Shown here in pieces: positions 17,371 through 24,961 of a DNA stretch of 64,000 nt (position 1 is its first letter; each line of letters starts with the position of its first letter). This DNA comes from Burkholderia humptydooensis (GTDB taxonomy: Bacteria > Pseudomonadota > Gammaproteobacteria > Burkholderiales > Burkholderiaceae). The position numbers and the translations under genes were made by a program. The notes beneath the pieces are model-generated. The model searched no databases, was not told the DNA's origin, and saw only the letters and a program-made list of their open reading frames with translations. The stretch is from NCBI RefSeq assembly GCF_001513745.1, contig NZ_CP013382.1, positions 62,001 through 126,000 of the forward strand, in the 5' to 3' direction.

Positions 17371-18714
17371 TTATGCCTCCAATGCGATGGATGATGAGTG
17401 GTAGTGCACATCGATCGCGTTGGCCGACTCGGCAAGGAGCGTGGGCAGCTCGGCTTTCTGCGCATCCCGCGTCATGTGCCACAGCAGTTGGCCGAGAAAC
17501 ACTTCCCTTGACGCTTGCTCGACGACGTCGCCTGCCTTCAGCAGAATGTGCGTGAGCGCGGGCGGCCGGCTGAGCGGCCGGATTTCGATGCGGTCGATGT
17601 GGCCGGGTGCGGCGAAATACACCCGGAAAAACGTCGCGTTCGCCGTGGGGGGCGTGCCGTTCGCTGTATAGGCGAGGCGCGCGAGCGTGTCGCGGAACGA
17701 TGGATGCGCGCGTTCCTTCGTCTGCGCGAGCAGCAGATCGAGCCATAGTTCGAGCAGGTTCGCCTCTTCGTTCAGCGCGCCGACGCTCGGTGAAATCAGG
17801 CTGCCGCCGATCCGCGGATTGATCTCGATGAGATCCCACCGGTCGCCGTCGAAGCGGGCTTCGACGTGAAAGCAACCCCAGTCGAGCGAGAAGTGGGCGA
17901 GCACGGCGCGCAGCCAGTCGATTCCCGCGGCGATGCCGGCCGCGGAAATCGAGACGGGCGGACTCGTGCAACTGTCTTCGAGTACGGTGCCGTTCGCCTC
18001 GGTCAACTGGCATTTCTCGTGGATCGCCACGACGAACGTTTCGCCGTTCACGGTCAGCGCCTCGAAGCTGAACTCGATGCCGGCGACGTAATCCTCGGCG
18101 ATGAACGCGATGTCGTCGCCGAGCGCGGATGCATAGACCGTGTCGTCGCGCGCGCGCGTCGCGATGTCGGCGAGCGTCGACCACGTCGTATCGGCGGTCA
18201 GCCGGAACGCGCCGTAGGACGCGATGCCGCGTGCGGGCTTCACGAAGTACGCCCGTCCGTCGCGTTTCAGCACGTCGAGCGATTCGGGTGTCAGCAGGCG
18301 CGCGCCGCTGCGGGACAGTTCCGCCCGTTGCAGTGCGTTGCGCACGAAATGCTTGTCGCGCAGCGCAGCGATGCGTTTGGCCGGCACGTCGCTCACGTCG
18401 AGGCTCGCGTTCGCGAGCGCCATGAGAGCGCGATAGCCTTCCCACACGCTGACGCATGCGATGACGGCGGCATTCGATTCGCGCAGGGCGGCGATGGCAT
18501 GCAGGACGTCGTTTTCCGCGAGCACGTGCGAATCGGCCGACAGCACCGCTTCCGCCTTGTCCCGCAACGCCTGCAGACGCGCGTCGCCGTGTTCCGGCAG
18601 GGGCTTGGAGCTCAGGACGTACGCTTGCAGTCCGCGTGCGTGGATTGCGGCGATCAGATCCTCCGCGAACGAGAAGCCGCAGTGGCTCAAGATCAGGACA
18701 CCTGTGGATGCCAT
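17371..18714 (-). CDS. ATP-grasp ligase 3
   Basis: 447 residues. The N-terminus is GVLILSHCGFSFAEDLI; the ATP-grasp core shows LRDKHFVRNALQRAEL, AYFVKPARGIASYGAFRL and DLIEINPRIGGSLI, the canonical metal-binding E-I-N-P-R-x-G-G. It belongs to the carbamoyl-phosphate-synthase L-chain-like ATP-grasp group used for dipeptide or amide formation in natural-product pathways. It has a long C-terminal region after the ATP-grasp fold. The start is 16 bp downstream of the diiron-oxidase-like gene. Substrate unknown; the three ligases together could assemble a molecule with several amide bonds, which is inference. Confidence 0.88.
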   Translation of the reverse strand: MASTGVLILSHCGFSFAEDLIAAIHARGLQAYVLSSKPLPEHGDARLQALRDKAEAVLSADSHVLAENDVLHAIAALRESNAAVIACVSVWEGYRALMALANASLDVSDVPAKRIAALRDKHFVRNALQRAELSRSGARLLTPESLDVLKRDGRAYFVKPARGIASYGAFRLTADTTWSTLADIATRARDDTVYASALGDDIAFIAEDYVAGIEFSFEALTVNGETFVVAIHEKCQLTEANGTVLEDSCTSPPVSISAAGIAAGIDWLRAVLAHFSLDWGCFHVEARFDGDRWDLIEINPRIGGSLISPSVGALNEEANLLELWLDLLLAQTKERAHPSFRDTLARLAYTANGTPPTANATFFRVYFAAPGHIDRIEIRPLSRPPALTHILLKAGDVVEQASREVFLGQLLWHMTRDAQKAELPTLLAESANAIDVHYHSSSIALEA

Positions 18715-18731
18715 CGCCTGTCCTCCCGTCG

Positions 18732-19484
18732 TCAGGCGGCCGCTTTCAGCGGCGCCTGGATCTTGTCTTCGTAAAGCTCCTTGAAGTACAGCGCGAGCAC
18801 GGACTGATGCTCACCCAAGTAGCGCTTGAACGCATCGATGTCGTCATCGCTGCGCAGCAGGTGGCGGATCGCCTGCCACACTTCGCCCGGATGGTCGTCG
18901 TTGATGTCGGTGTGCGAGTGCGCGACCTGGCCGGTAATGTTGGTTTCGCCGACGGATTCCTTCAGCGCCTTGATCTTGCGCGGCTCGAGCTTCACGTTCA
19001 CGTATTCGACGAGGTACGAATAGGCGACCACGCCGAGCGGACCTTCGTGGTCGAGCAGGTACGAGAAGTAGCCCGTCAGCAGCTTCGTCGACAGATACGG
19101 CTCGGTCGCGAGAAACTGATCGCGGCTCACGCCCGCTCGCGCGAGATCCTGAATGAACAGCTCGTCGTGCAACATCTCTTCGCGCTCGTAGTTCGCCCAG
19201 ATCTGCGCGGCTTCCGGGCTTTGCTTCGCGATTTCCGCCAGCGCCTTCGATTCGGACACGCGCAGCAAGCGGATTCTCCATGCGGTCTCGATCAAATGGC
19301 GCTTGTAGTATTCGGAATCGACCTTCTTGCCTTCCAGATGCGCGGCATACGGAACCGTTTCATACCAGTTCTCGATTTGCGTATCGATGAGCGCGTCGAT
19401 TTGCTTGCGCAATTCGTCAGAATCATGGGAGCTCAAGAAAGGAACCCGATTTCCGAGTCCGGTATTTTTTACGCGGTTAACCAT
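18732..19484 (-). CDS. TenA/heme-oxygenase-like iron-dependent oxidase candidate, variant metal motif
   Basis: 250 residues from ATG 19484, with AAGGAAA upstream. All-helical TenA/HDO-like protein. The first part has Glu and His in WANYEREEMLHDELF (E-x2-H), like the UndA branch. The later motif reads AHSHTDINDDHPGEVW: aligned to the superfamily H-x3-D-x2-H, the Asp position is Asn, with Asp residues on both sides. It may therefore use a shifted ligand set. It is the second gene of the operon, directly after the ferredoxin, so electron transfer from ferredoxin to this protein is the simplest guess. Reaction unknown. Confidence 0.75.
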   Translation of the reverse strand: MVNRVKNTGLGNRVPFLSSHDSDELRKQIDALIDTQIENWYETVPYAAHLEGKKVDSEYYKRHLIETAWRIRLLRVSESKALAEIAKQSPEAAQIWANYEREEMLHDELFIQDLARAGVSRDQFLATEPYLSTKLLTGYFSYLLDHEGPLGVVAYSYLVEYVNVKLEPRKIKALKESVGETNITGQVAHSHTDINDDHPGEVWQAIRHLLRSDDDIDAFKRYLGEHQSVLALYFKELYEDKIQAPLKAAA

Positions 19485-19545
19485 GATGATTTCCTTGTTT
19501 GGTTGAGGAAAATACGAGGTGAATTCGGTGCGGCGATTCGCGGTA

Positions 19546-19845
19546 TCAGGTGTGAGGCGCTGCGACGCGAATCGCGACCGCTCCGTTGACGCGACATTGA
19601 CACGCCAATCTGAATGCGTCGCCCGCATAGCCCAAGGTGTCGAGAAAGGCGCTTTCGCCCGTCGAGCGCTTGCCGAGCTGATCGCGCCCTTCCAGAACCT
19701 CTATGACGCACGCGCCGCATGCGCCCGCACGGCAGCCGAACGGGATCGACTCCTGCCCGTGCAGCTCGAACTCCAGCTCGGTCAGCGAGCTTCCGGACGG
19801 CAGTTGAACCTCGATGTTTTGCGGAAGAAGTTTGACGGTAGGCAT
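19546..19845 (-). CDS. [2Fe-2S] plant-type ferredoxin
   Basis: 99 residues. Cluster ligands are visible as C-x4-C-x2-C in IPFGCRAGACGACVIEVLEG and a distal Cys in FRLACQCRV. The fold matches beta-grasp ferredoxins. First gene of the ferredoxin, oxidase, three-ligase, oxidase, decarboxylase operon; the gap to the next gene is 61 bp. It most likely delivers electrons to the two diiron-type oxidases encoded beside it. Its long AT-rich upstream region holds a promoter overlapped by a perfect 19-bp palindrome. Confidence 0.9.
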   Translation of the reverse strand: MPTVKLLPQNIEVQLPSGSSLTELEFELHGQESIPFGCRAGACGACVIEVLEGRDQLGKRSTGESAFLDTLGYAGDAFRLACQCRVNGAVAIRVAAPHT

Positions 19846-20024
19846 GATCGAACTTTGACGCGATGTGAGGTCAGGTTAATTTGAATGCCTGAATTCAAAA
19901 TATGAAGACAATGAAATTTCAGATTGATGAGGCTGGTGATCCGATCGAATAAAAATGGAGATCGAAATAAGGACTGAATCAGAAAATTCTTATTGGTTAT
20001 GGTTGATTGCGTCTGTGAGACCGG

Positions 20025-20053
20025 ATTATTTTTCTTAAAGTTGCAGATTGCAA
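20025..20053 (-). promoter_or_regulatory. Predicted promoter of the ferredoxin/ATP-grasp operon
   Basis: On the minus strand: TTGCAA (20053-20048), 17-nt spacer, AATAAT (20030-20025). The -35 lies inside the palindrome at 20038-20056. A leader of about 180 nt would precede the ferredoxin start. Confidence 0.5.
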
Positions 20054-20056
20054 CTT
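20038..20056. promoter_or_regulatory. HxlR-type operator-like palindrome, site 2 (perfect)
   Basis: AAGTTGCA-GAT-TGCAACTT: perfect 8-bp arms around 3 bp. It overlaps the -35 of the ferredoxin operon and lies about 300 bp before the divergent HxlR gene. Best match of the motif family in the window. Confidence 0.6.
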
Positions 20057-20353
20057 ATATTTTGAGAATAATTTATGAGCGAATATTGGTTGCCGGTTTG
20101 TTTGGGGGTTCTCGCACAAAGGCGCGTTTGCGCTGGGAATTGGGCGGGCTGATTCGCCCAATGAGGCGCCTCGTTCGGTTGCCCGGCGAGTCGACGTCAC
20201 GCCGGCCAGTCGCGCGTATGGACAAGCGGATTTGGAAGCATTAATTTGATCGTGAAAGTCCGGGTAATGTGACGAATTCGGACCGGCCGATGCATCGGCG
20301 CGCATGCCGAGCACCTTCCGGGAAAGGCTCGATACCGAACAAGGGAGATTCCA

Positions 20354-20812
20354 ATGATCAAGCGAAACTGCGTGGAAATTCAGGCGATTTGCCCCGTCGC
20401 GCGCGCGGTGGACGTGATAGGCGATCGCTGGTCGCTATTGATCGTTCGCGCGGTGCTCGAAGGCGTCCGGCGGTTCGGTGCATTGCAACGTCATCTCGGC
20501 ATTGCAAGCAACATCCTGAATGACCGGTTGCGGACGTTGATGGCAAAAGGCGTGCTGGAGGCGAAGCAGGCGTCGGACGGGTCGGCTCATCTCGAGTACG
20601 CGCCGACGAAGCTCGGTGAAGGGCTGTTTCCGGTCATCGTCACGCTGCATCAGTGGGCGGAGACTTATTTGTATGCGGAAGGCGAGCGCTACGCGATGCT
20701 GATCGAACGAGGCAGCGAGCGGCCGATTCGCCGGCTGGAGTTGCTGCGGCACGATGGCGGCCCGCTGAGTGCGACGAACACGGTCGTCTATTTGCCCGCC
20801 GCCGGCGATTGA
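20354..20812 (+). CDS. HxlR-family (DUF24) transcriptional regulator 1
   Basis: 152 residues, ATG 20354 with GGGAGATT upstream. The winged-helix DUF24 core is clear: CPVARAVDVIGDRWSLLIVR, RRFGALQRHLGIASNILNDR and a wing at GSAHLEYAPTKLGEGLFPV. Cys13, just before PVARAVDVIGDRW, is where redox- or electrophile-sensing members (YodB, HypR) keep their sensing Cys; Cys6 is also present. It is divergent from the ferredoxin operon and probably controls it through the palindrome at 20038-20056. Dimeric DNA-binding protein; effector unknown. Confidence 0.88.
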   Translation: MIKRNCVEIQAICPVARAVDVIGDRWSLLIVRAVLEGVRRFGALQRHLGIASNILNDRLRTLMAKGVLEAKQASDGSAHLEYAPTKLGEGLFPVIVTLHQWAETYLYAEGERYAMLIERGSERPIRRLELLRHDGGPLSATNTVVYLPAAGD

Positions 20813-20946
20813 ACGCGCGGTTGCGGCGATGCGGCTTCTTCCGGGCGTGATCGCGCAATGCAGCGGCGCGCGCCTCGCGAGCGGCCGTTCTCGTGGCAAC
20901 GCGTGTGCGTTCCGTATGGAAACAGACCCTGGTCGAGGGCCCGCGT

Positions 20947-21687
20947 TCACCACTTCTCTGCGAACGGGCGAATCACGTGATCGAACGACCAGGTCGACGG
21001 GTGTTGATGCGCGATGTGAAAGACCTCGTCGGCAATCGCGTCGGGGTGCGCGAAGTACTCGTCGCGCGCGAATGGCCAGCCTTTCGGCGGTTCGACCCAC
21101 GCCGGCCGCGTGCGGCCGTCTTCACCGAGCCAGGGCGCGTCGATCGCCGCGTCGATGATCACATAACCGACATGCACGCGTTGCGGGCCGAGTTCGCGCG
21201 CGAGCGCTTCGGCGAGAATCCGCTGCGCGGCCTTGGTGGGCGCGAACAGCGCATAGTTCGGCTTGCCGCGCAGCGAAGCCGTGTTGCCCGTCACGATGAT
21301 CGCGCCGCCTCCCGCTTCGATCATGCCCGGCGCGCACGCGCGGGCAAGATGCAGCAGCGCCGTCGTGTTCACGCGAAAGTTGCGCTCGAGCCGTGCGGGG
21401 TCCGCTTCGAGGAACGTCGCGAACGTTTCGGACACGGCGTTATGAACGACGACCGACGGCCGGCCGAACTCGTTGCGCACGGCTTCGACTGTCGTTGCAA
21501 GTGCGTCGAGATCGCCGACGTCGCAGACGAATGCGCGACTGCCTTCGATCGTGCGCTCGAAGTCGAGCAGGCGTTCGCGGTTGCGCGCGAGCATCGCGAC
21601 CCGGTAGCCGTCGCGGGCGAACCGGCGGGCGATCGACGAGCCGGTCGCGCTGCCCACTCCGGTGATCAAGCAGATTCGGTCAGTCAT
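20947..21687 (-). CDS. Short-chain dehydrogenase/reductase with Phe in the catalytic Tyr position
   Basis: 246 residues. Nucleotide-binding TGVGSATGSSIARRFA, acid CDVGDLDAL, then HNAVSE for the usual NNAG and a Ser in VTGNTASLRGK. The catalytic Y-x3-K position reads FAPTK (in YALFAPTKAAQ), so the canonical Tyr is replaced by Phe with the Lys kept. Several bacterial SDR homologues share this change; they may be non-reductive or use another acid. It lies 85 bp downstream of the GST gene on the same strand, probably cotranscribed, and convergent with hxlR1. Confidence 0.85.
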   Translation of the reverse strand: MTDRICLITGVGSATGSSIARRFARDGYRVAMLARNRERLLDFERTIEGSRAFVCDVGDLDALATTVEAVRNEFGRPSVVVHNAVSETFATFLEADPARLERNFRVNTTALLHLARACAPGMIEAGGGAIIVTGNTASLRGKPNYALFAPTKAAQRILAEALARELGPQRVHVGYVIIDAAIDAPWLGEDGRTRPAWVEPPKGWPFARDEYFAHPDAIADEVFHIAHQHPSTWSFDHVIRPFAEKW

Positions 21688-21772
21688 GGTGTGGTGTCCT
21701 GTCGAAATGCGGCGATATGGCGGCGATCGCTTTTGCGCGGCGTCGACGTTTTTTCATTTCGATCGTGGCGTT

Positions 21773-22378
21773 CTACGGGCGAGTGCGGGCGAATGCGGGA
21801 TGGTCCGCGACGGATGCGGCGACGGCGGAGAGCGCACGCGCATGCGAGCCCAAATCGAGATCCGGATGGGTTGCCTGCGCATAGTCGTACGCGACAACGG
21901 CGGTGATCGTCGCCAGATTCAGCGCGGTCGAGCGGATCGGGCCGCCCGAACGAACGACTTCGTCGAGCGCGGTGAAGCCGTTGAGCGTTTGCGTGCGATA
22001 GCGGTCGATCAGATCGGCCTGCGTACCGTTGTCCGCCCGGTGCTCTTCCGCGTAGCGCGCGGTGGTTTTCTCGTAAATCGTCGTCGCGATTGCCGCGAGT
22101 TGAAGCATCGCTTGACGCGGCGCGCCGAAGCGCGGGGCGAGTGCGCGCTCGGGGCCGACTCGCTCGTCGAGAAAGTCGAGAATCGCGCCGCTGTCGATCA
22201 GGCGGGTGCCGTCGTCGAGTTCGAGCACCGGCACTTTGCCGACCGGATTCAGCAAGTCGGCTCGCGCGGCCTCGGTATAGCCGTTCAACGGATCGTGCTC
22301 GAAACCGATGTCGAGAACGTTGAGCGCAACGCCGACACGACGTGCGAACGGCGAGAAGTAGGTGCCGATCAATTTCAT
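21773..22378 (-). CDS. Glutathione S-transferase family protein
   Basis: 201 residues from ATG 22378. Thioredoxin-like N-domain: MKLIGTYFSPFARRVGVAL with Ser at the usual glutathione-activating position, KVPVLELDDGTRLIDSGAI (cis-Pro loop and the DSxxI glutathione-binding site), then an all-helical C-domain. It conjugates or reduces electrophiles with glutathione in the cytosol. First gene of a probable GST-SDR operon; its predicted promoter is overlapped by a motif-family palindrome (22606-22620), suggesting control by a HxlR regulator. Confidence 0.88.
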   Translation of the reverse strand: MKLIGTYFSPFARRVGVALNVLDIGFEHDPLNGYTEAARADLLNPVGKVPVLELDDGTRLIDSGAILDFLDERVGPERALAPRFGAPRQAMLQLAAIATTIYEKTTARYAEEHRADNGTQADLIDRYRTQTLNGFTALDEVVRSGGPIRSTALNLATITAVVAYDYAQATHPDLDLGSHARALSAVAASVADHPAFARTRP

Positions 22379-22590
22379 GGCGATGATATTGAGGAATGCA
22401 TCGATTTGACGAAGGCAAGACGCGAACGCCCGGCCGCATCGGCTCGGATTGCCTGATTCAGGTGCGCAGCCTTGCTTGTGGCGGCGGCGAGCCCGGTCGG
22501 CTGTGCGTCGCGCCGTAGGCGCATGTCGTTCCACGTTGCGATTGCATCGTATGTTCCTTTTTCCCGAACCGATGAGGCCGACAATGCCGC

Positions 22591-22619
22591 TTTATAGCAT
22601 TCGTGGTTTCATATTGCAA
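22591..22619 (-). promoter_or_regulatory. Predicted promoter of the GST/SDR operon
   Basis: Minus strand TTGCAA (22619-22614), 17-nt spacer, TATAAA (22596-22591). The spacer end (cca...atgc before the -10) resembles that of the hydrolase/MFS promoter at 10618-10646. Confidence 0.55.
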
Positions 22620-22621
22620 CC
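22605..22621. promoter_or_regulatory. HxlR-type operator-like palindrome, site 3
   Basis: GGTTTCA-TAT-TGCAACC: 7-bp arms with one mismatch, 3-bp spacer. Overlaps the -35 of the GST promoter. Confidence 0.55.
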
Positions 22622-22864
22622 TACTGGGCGATTGACCGCGAGCCGCCCAAAAAAGAGCGCATGGAGGATTCGTGTGCGAGCGCGCGGCGCGGTGTTTTCG
22701 TGCGGCAGGGCAGCCGCGCTCGGCGTTCGGCCGAATGCGGCCCGCTGAGGCGGGCGACGGGAGCGGGATGAAGCGACGCCAATTTGCCGGCGTTGCGAGA
22801 TCGTGAGCGCCGCTTCGGCGGAGCGGGCGCAGGCGGTTACGGCCGCCAAGTCGCGAGTTTCGGC

Positions 22865-23362
22865 TTAACGGGAACCCGTCGTTTTCGACTTGGTTGCCGC
22901 GCGAGTTGCCGCGCGAGGTTTGACGACACGCACGACGGTGTCCTCAGGCTGCAACAGGTTGCCGTCCTGAGCGTACACTTCGACGCGCTTGACCGGCCGG
23001 CCCGTTTGCCGATCGACGAGGCGCACGCGCGCGGCACTTCCGGGGAAGCAATAGTCTTCACCCCATTGCCTCAGCGCGACGAGCAAGGGAAACAGCGCGC
23101 GCCCCTTTTCGGTCAGCTCGTATTCATGATGGACGCTGCCGTCCGACGCCGGCACGGTGATGAAGATGCCGTGCTCGACGAGGCTGCGCAGCCGGGCCGC
23201 GAGGATGTTCTTCGCGAGCCCGAGGCTTTCCTGAAACTCGCCGAACCGCCGCAGGCCGTCGAATGCGTCGCGCACGATCAGTAACGACCAGTTGTCGCCG
23301 ATCGCGTCGAGCGGACGCGCGACGCCGCAGCCGCTTTCCTTGTGACTAGTTCGCTTGCCCAT
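22865..23362 (-). CDS. HxlR-family (DUF24) transcriptional regulator 2
   Basis: 165 residues from ATG 23362 (MGKRTSHKES). The frame extends to 23515 without a ribosome site, and homology begins after this Met. Core: CGVARPLDAIGDNWSLLIVRD, RRFGEFQESLGLAKNILAAR and wing SDGSVHHEYELTEKGRALFP. Cys12 sits at the redox-sensing position of the family. A basic Lys/Arg/Thr-rich tail (RAATRAATKSKTTG) is unusual. The palindrome at 23490-23504 upstream suggests autoregulation, and the GST/SDR pair downstream on the same strand is a likely target. Confidence 0.88.
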   Translation of the reverse strand: MGKRTSHKESGCGVARPLDAIGDNWSLLIVRDAFDGLRRFGEFQESLGLAKNILAARLRSLVEHGIFITVPASDGSVHHEYELTEKGRALFPLLVALRQWGEDYCFPGSAARVRLVDRQTGRPVKRVEVYAQDGNLLQPEDTVVRVVKPRAATRAATKSKTTGSR

Positions 23363-23489
23363 TTGATTCCCAAAAAGCAGACGGCCGCGCACGTCGAGTC
23401 CGTGATGGCGCGGGATCGGTCGTTGCGCCCCCGGTGATGGGCGGACGCAGGATTGTTGCAAAATCGCATTGGCATTCCAGCATGCCATG

Positions 23490-23504
23490 GTTGCATTATA
23501 AAAC
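23490..23504. promoter_or_regulatory. HxlR-type operator-like palindrome, site 4
   Basis: GTTGCA-TTA-TAAAAC, imperfect. On the minus strand it contains TATAAT, which could be the -10 of hxlR2, so binding would block that promoter. Confidence 0.4.
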
Positions 23505-23768
23505 GATGCCGGCATGGATCTGCCGTTTCCGGGGCCGGCCTTTGCCGGCGCTCGTGGATGTGGCAGTCATCGAGTTGGACCAGGCGCCGGACGGATATGC
23601 GGAATTCGATGCTGGCGTGCCGAAGAAATTCGTGATCGATCCGCACGGGAGCCTGGCGGCAGCCGCATGACCGGATCGGTCCGATCGTGTTGCCGAGCGC
23701 GGACGGGGCGGCTCATGATCGAATCCGATCCGGCCGTACAGGCCGGCGCAAAAGGATGGAGCAGAACC

Positions 23769-24230
23769 ATGACCCGTTTGACAGGCCGCCGCGACACGGC
23801 GGCAAGGCTGATCAAGGCGTCGCGCCAAACGATCTATGATGCGTTCGTGAGGCGCGACGCCGTGTCGGCATGGTTGCCGCCGCAGGGCGCGACCGCGCAG
23901 GTCCAGGCTTTCGAGCCGTGGACGGGCGGGCGATTTCAGATGACGCTTGCCTTCGCTACGGCTTCCGGCAAATCGACCGCGAATACTGACGTCGTGGCGG
24001 GTCGATTTGTCGACCTCGTGCCGCAGGAACGTATCGTTCAGGCTTTCGAGTTCGCCGCCGCCGATCCGGCCTTTGCCGCAACGATGACGATGACATGGAA
24101 TCTGAGGGCGGCGGAAGGCGGCACGATCGTTACCGTGACGGCCGAGAACGTTCCGCCCGGCATCGATCGAGCGGATCATGAAACCGGCATGAACTCATCG
24201 CTGGCCAATCTCGCGGCGTATGTCGAATGA
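23769..24230 (+). CDS. SRPBCC / AHSA1-like START-fold protein
   Basis: 153 residues from ATG 23769, with GGAG nine bases upstream; an earlier in-frame ATG at 23715 lacks a site. Pattern of the Activator of Hsp90 homologue 1-like family: ASRQTIYDAFVRRDAVSAWLPP, FEPWTGGRFQMTLAF, GRFVDLVPQERIVQAFEF, MTMTWNLRAAEGGTIVTV and a final Trp-less helix LANLAAYVE. A hydrophobic ligand-binding fold; the cellular role is not known. It lies downstream of and divergent from hxlR2. Confidence 0.8.
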   Translation: MTRLTGRRDTAARLIKASRQTIYDAFVRRDAVSAWLPPQGATAQVQAFEPWTGGRFQMTLAFATASGKSTANTDVVAGRFVDLVPQERIVQAFEFAAADPAFAATMTMTWNLRAAEGGTIVTVTAENVPPGIDRADHETGMNSSLANLAAYVE

Positions 24231-24292
24231 ACGCGGGCGCAGCCGTGCATTCGTCGCCCTGACAGCACGGACGCTCGATCGGATTGCGGCGC

Positions 24293-24694
24293 TTACTGTT
24301 CGCACCGCACGTCGCGCTTCAGCACCGAGATGATCGCCGGATACGTGCCGTGATCGAGGTCGATGCGCGCGACGACGTCCAGCATCGTGTCGTCGCCATC
24401 GTCGTATACGCTGACGCGCTCGCGGCGCAGATACGCGAGGCCGGCGCAGCCGGATGCGCGGCCGTCTTCGGACACGCGGCAGTCGAGCGGATGGTCCGCG
24501 AGATAGCGGTAGCGATCGCGCTCGCGCGCGGCGAGATATTCGCGCAGGTTCGGCGCGGCGCCGCCGACGCCCGTGACGATCGCGATTGCACATGCCGGGG
24601 CGGCCGCGGGCGTGTCGTCGACTGTCTGCGCATGCGCGGCCGCGCAGATGGCCGCGGCCAGCGCGGTGAGGATCGAGATTCGAAGGAAGGGCAT
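24293..24694 (-). CDS. Small secreted hypothetical protein
   Basis: 133 residues from ATG 24694, with AAGGAAGGGC directly upstream. Signal peptide MPFLRISILTALAAAICAAAHA cleaved before QTVDD. The mature part has four Cys (PACAIAIV, DHPLDCRV, ASGCAGLAYL, RDVRCEQ), perhaps two disulfides. No family recognised. Likely periplasmic. Convergent with the SRPBCC gene. Confidence 0.65.
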   Translation of the reverse strand: MPFLRISILTALAAAICAAAHAQTVDDTPAAAPACAIAIVTGVGGAAPNLREYLAARERDRYRYLADHPLDCRVSEDGRASGCAGLAYLRRERVSVYDDGDDTMLDVVARIDLDHGTYPAIISVLKRDVRCEQ

Positions 24695-24961
24695 GGTGCG
24701 GGACGCTGTCGTCGGAACGAATGTCGGATTGTAGTGCGATTCCGGATGAGGGCGCGCCGCGCCGATGCCGGTGCCAATGCCGCCCCCCGGCAGCAACGCG
24801 TTCGTCGCGCGCACGTTGACGGTACGCCGGACGCAATACAGACTGCAGGCTGCGCCAGCGATACCGAGGAAGATTTCATCAATCACCGATCACGGATGTC
24901 GAGAAATCCGGCTGGCCGACCATTCACGTGAATGATCGCCACATTCAGGAGGGCATCAGTC

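Larger units (their letters stand above)
19846..20353. other. AT-rich divergent intergenic region between ferredoxin operon and hxlR1
   Basis: About 500 bp without a gene. The part from about 19880 to 20090 is far richer in A and T than the surroundings, a mark of a regulated promoter or acquired DNA. It holds the palindrome at 20038-20056 and a predicted minus-strand promoter. No small ORF with a ribosome site was seen. Confidence 0.6.
22379..22864. other. Intergenic region upstream of the GST gene
   Basis: About 490 bp. Contains the GST promoter and operator-like site 3. The rest, up to the end of the second hxlR gene at 22865, shows no convincing gene or hairpin. Confidence 0.5.

Noticed and set aside
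23506..23670. Small plus-strand frame with VIELDQAPDGYAEFDAGVPKK
   Set aside because: The sequence looks protein-like, but there is no ribosome site and no family I recognise. It may be the tail of a lost gene, but support is too weak to annotate.
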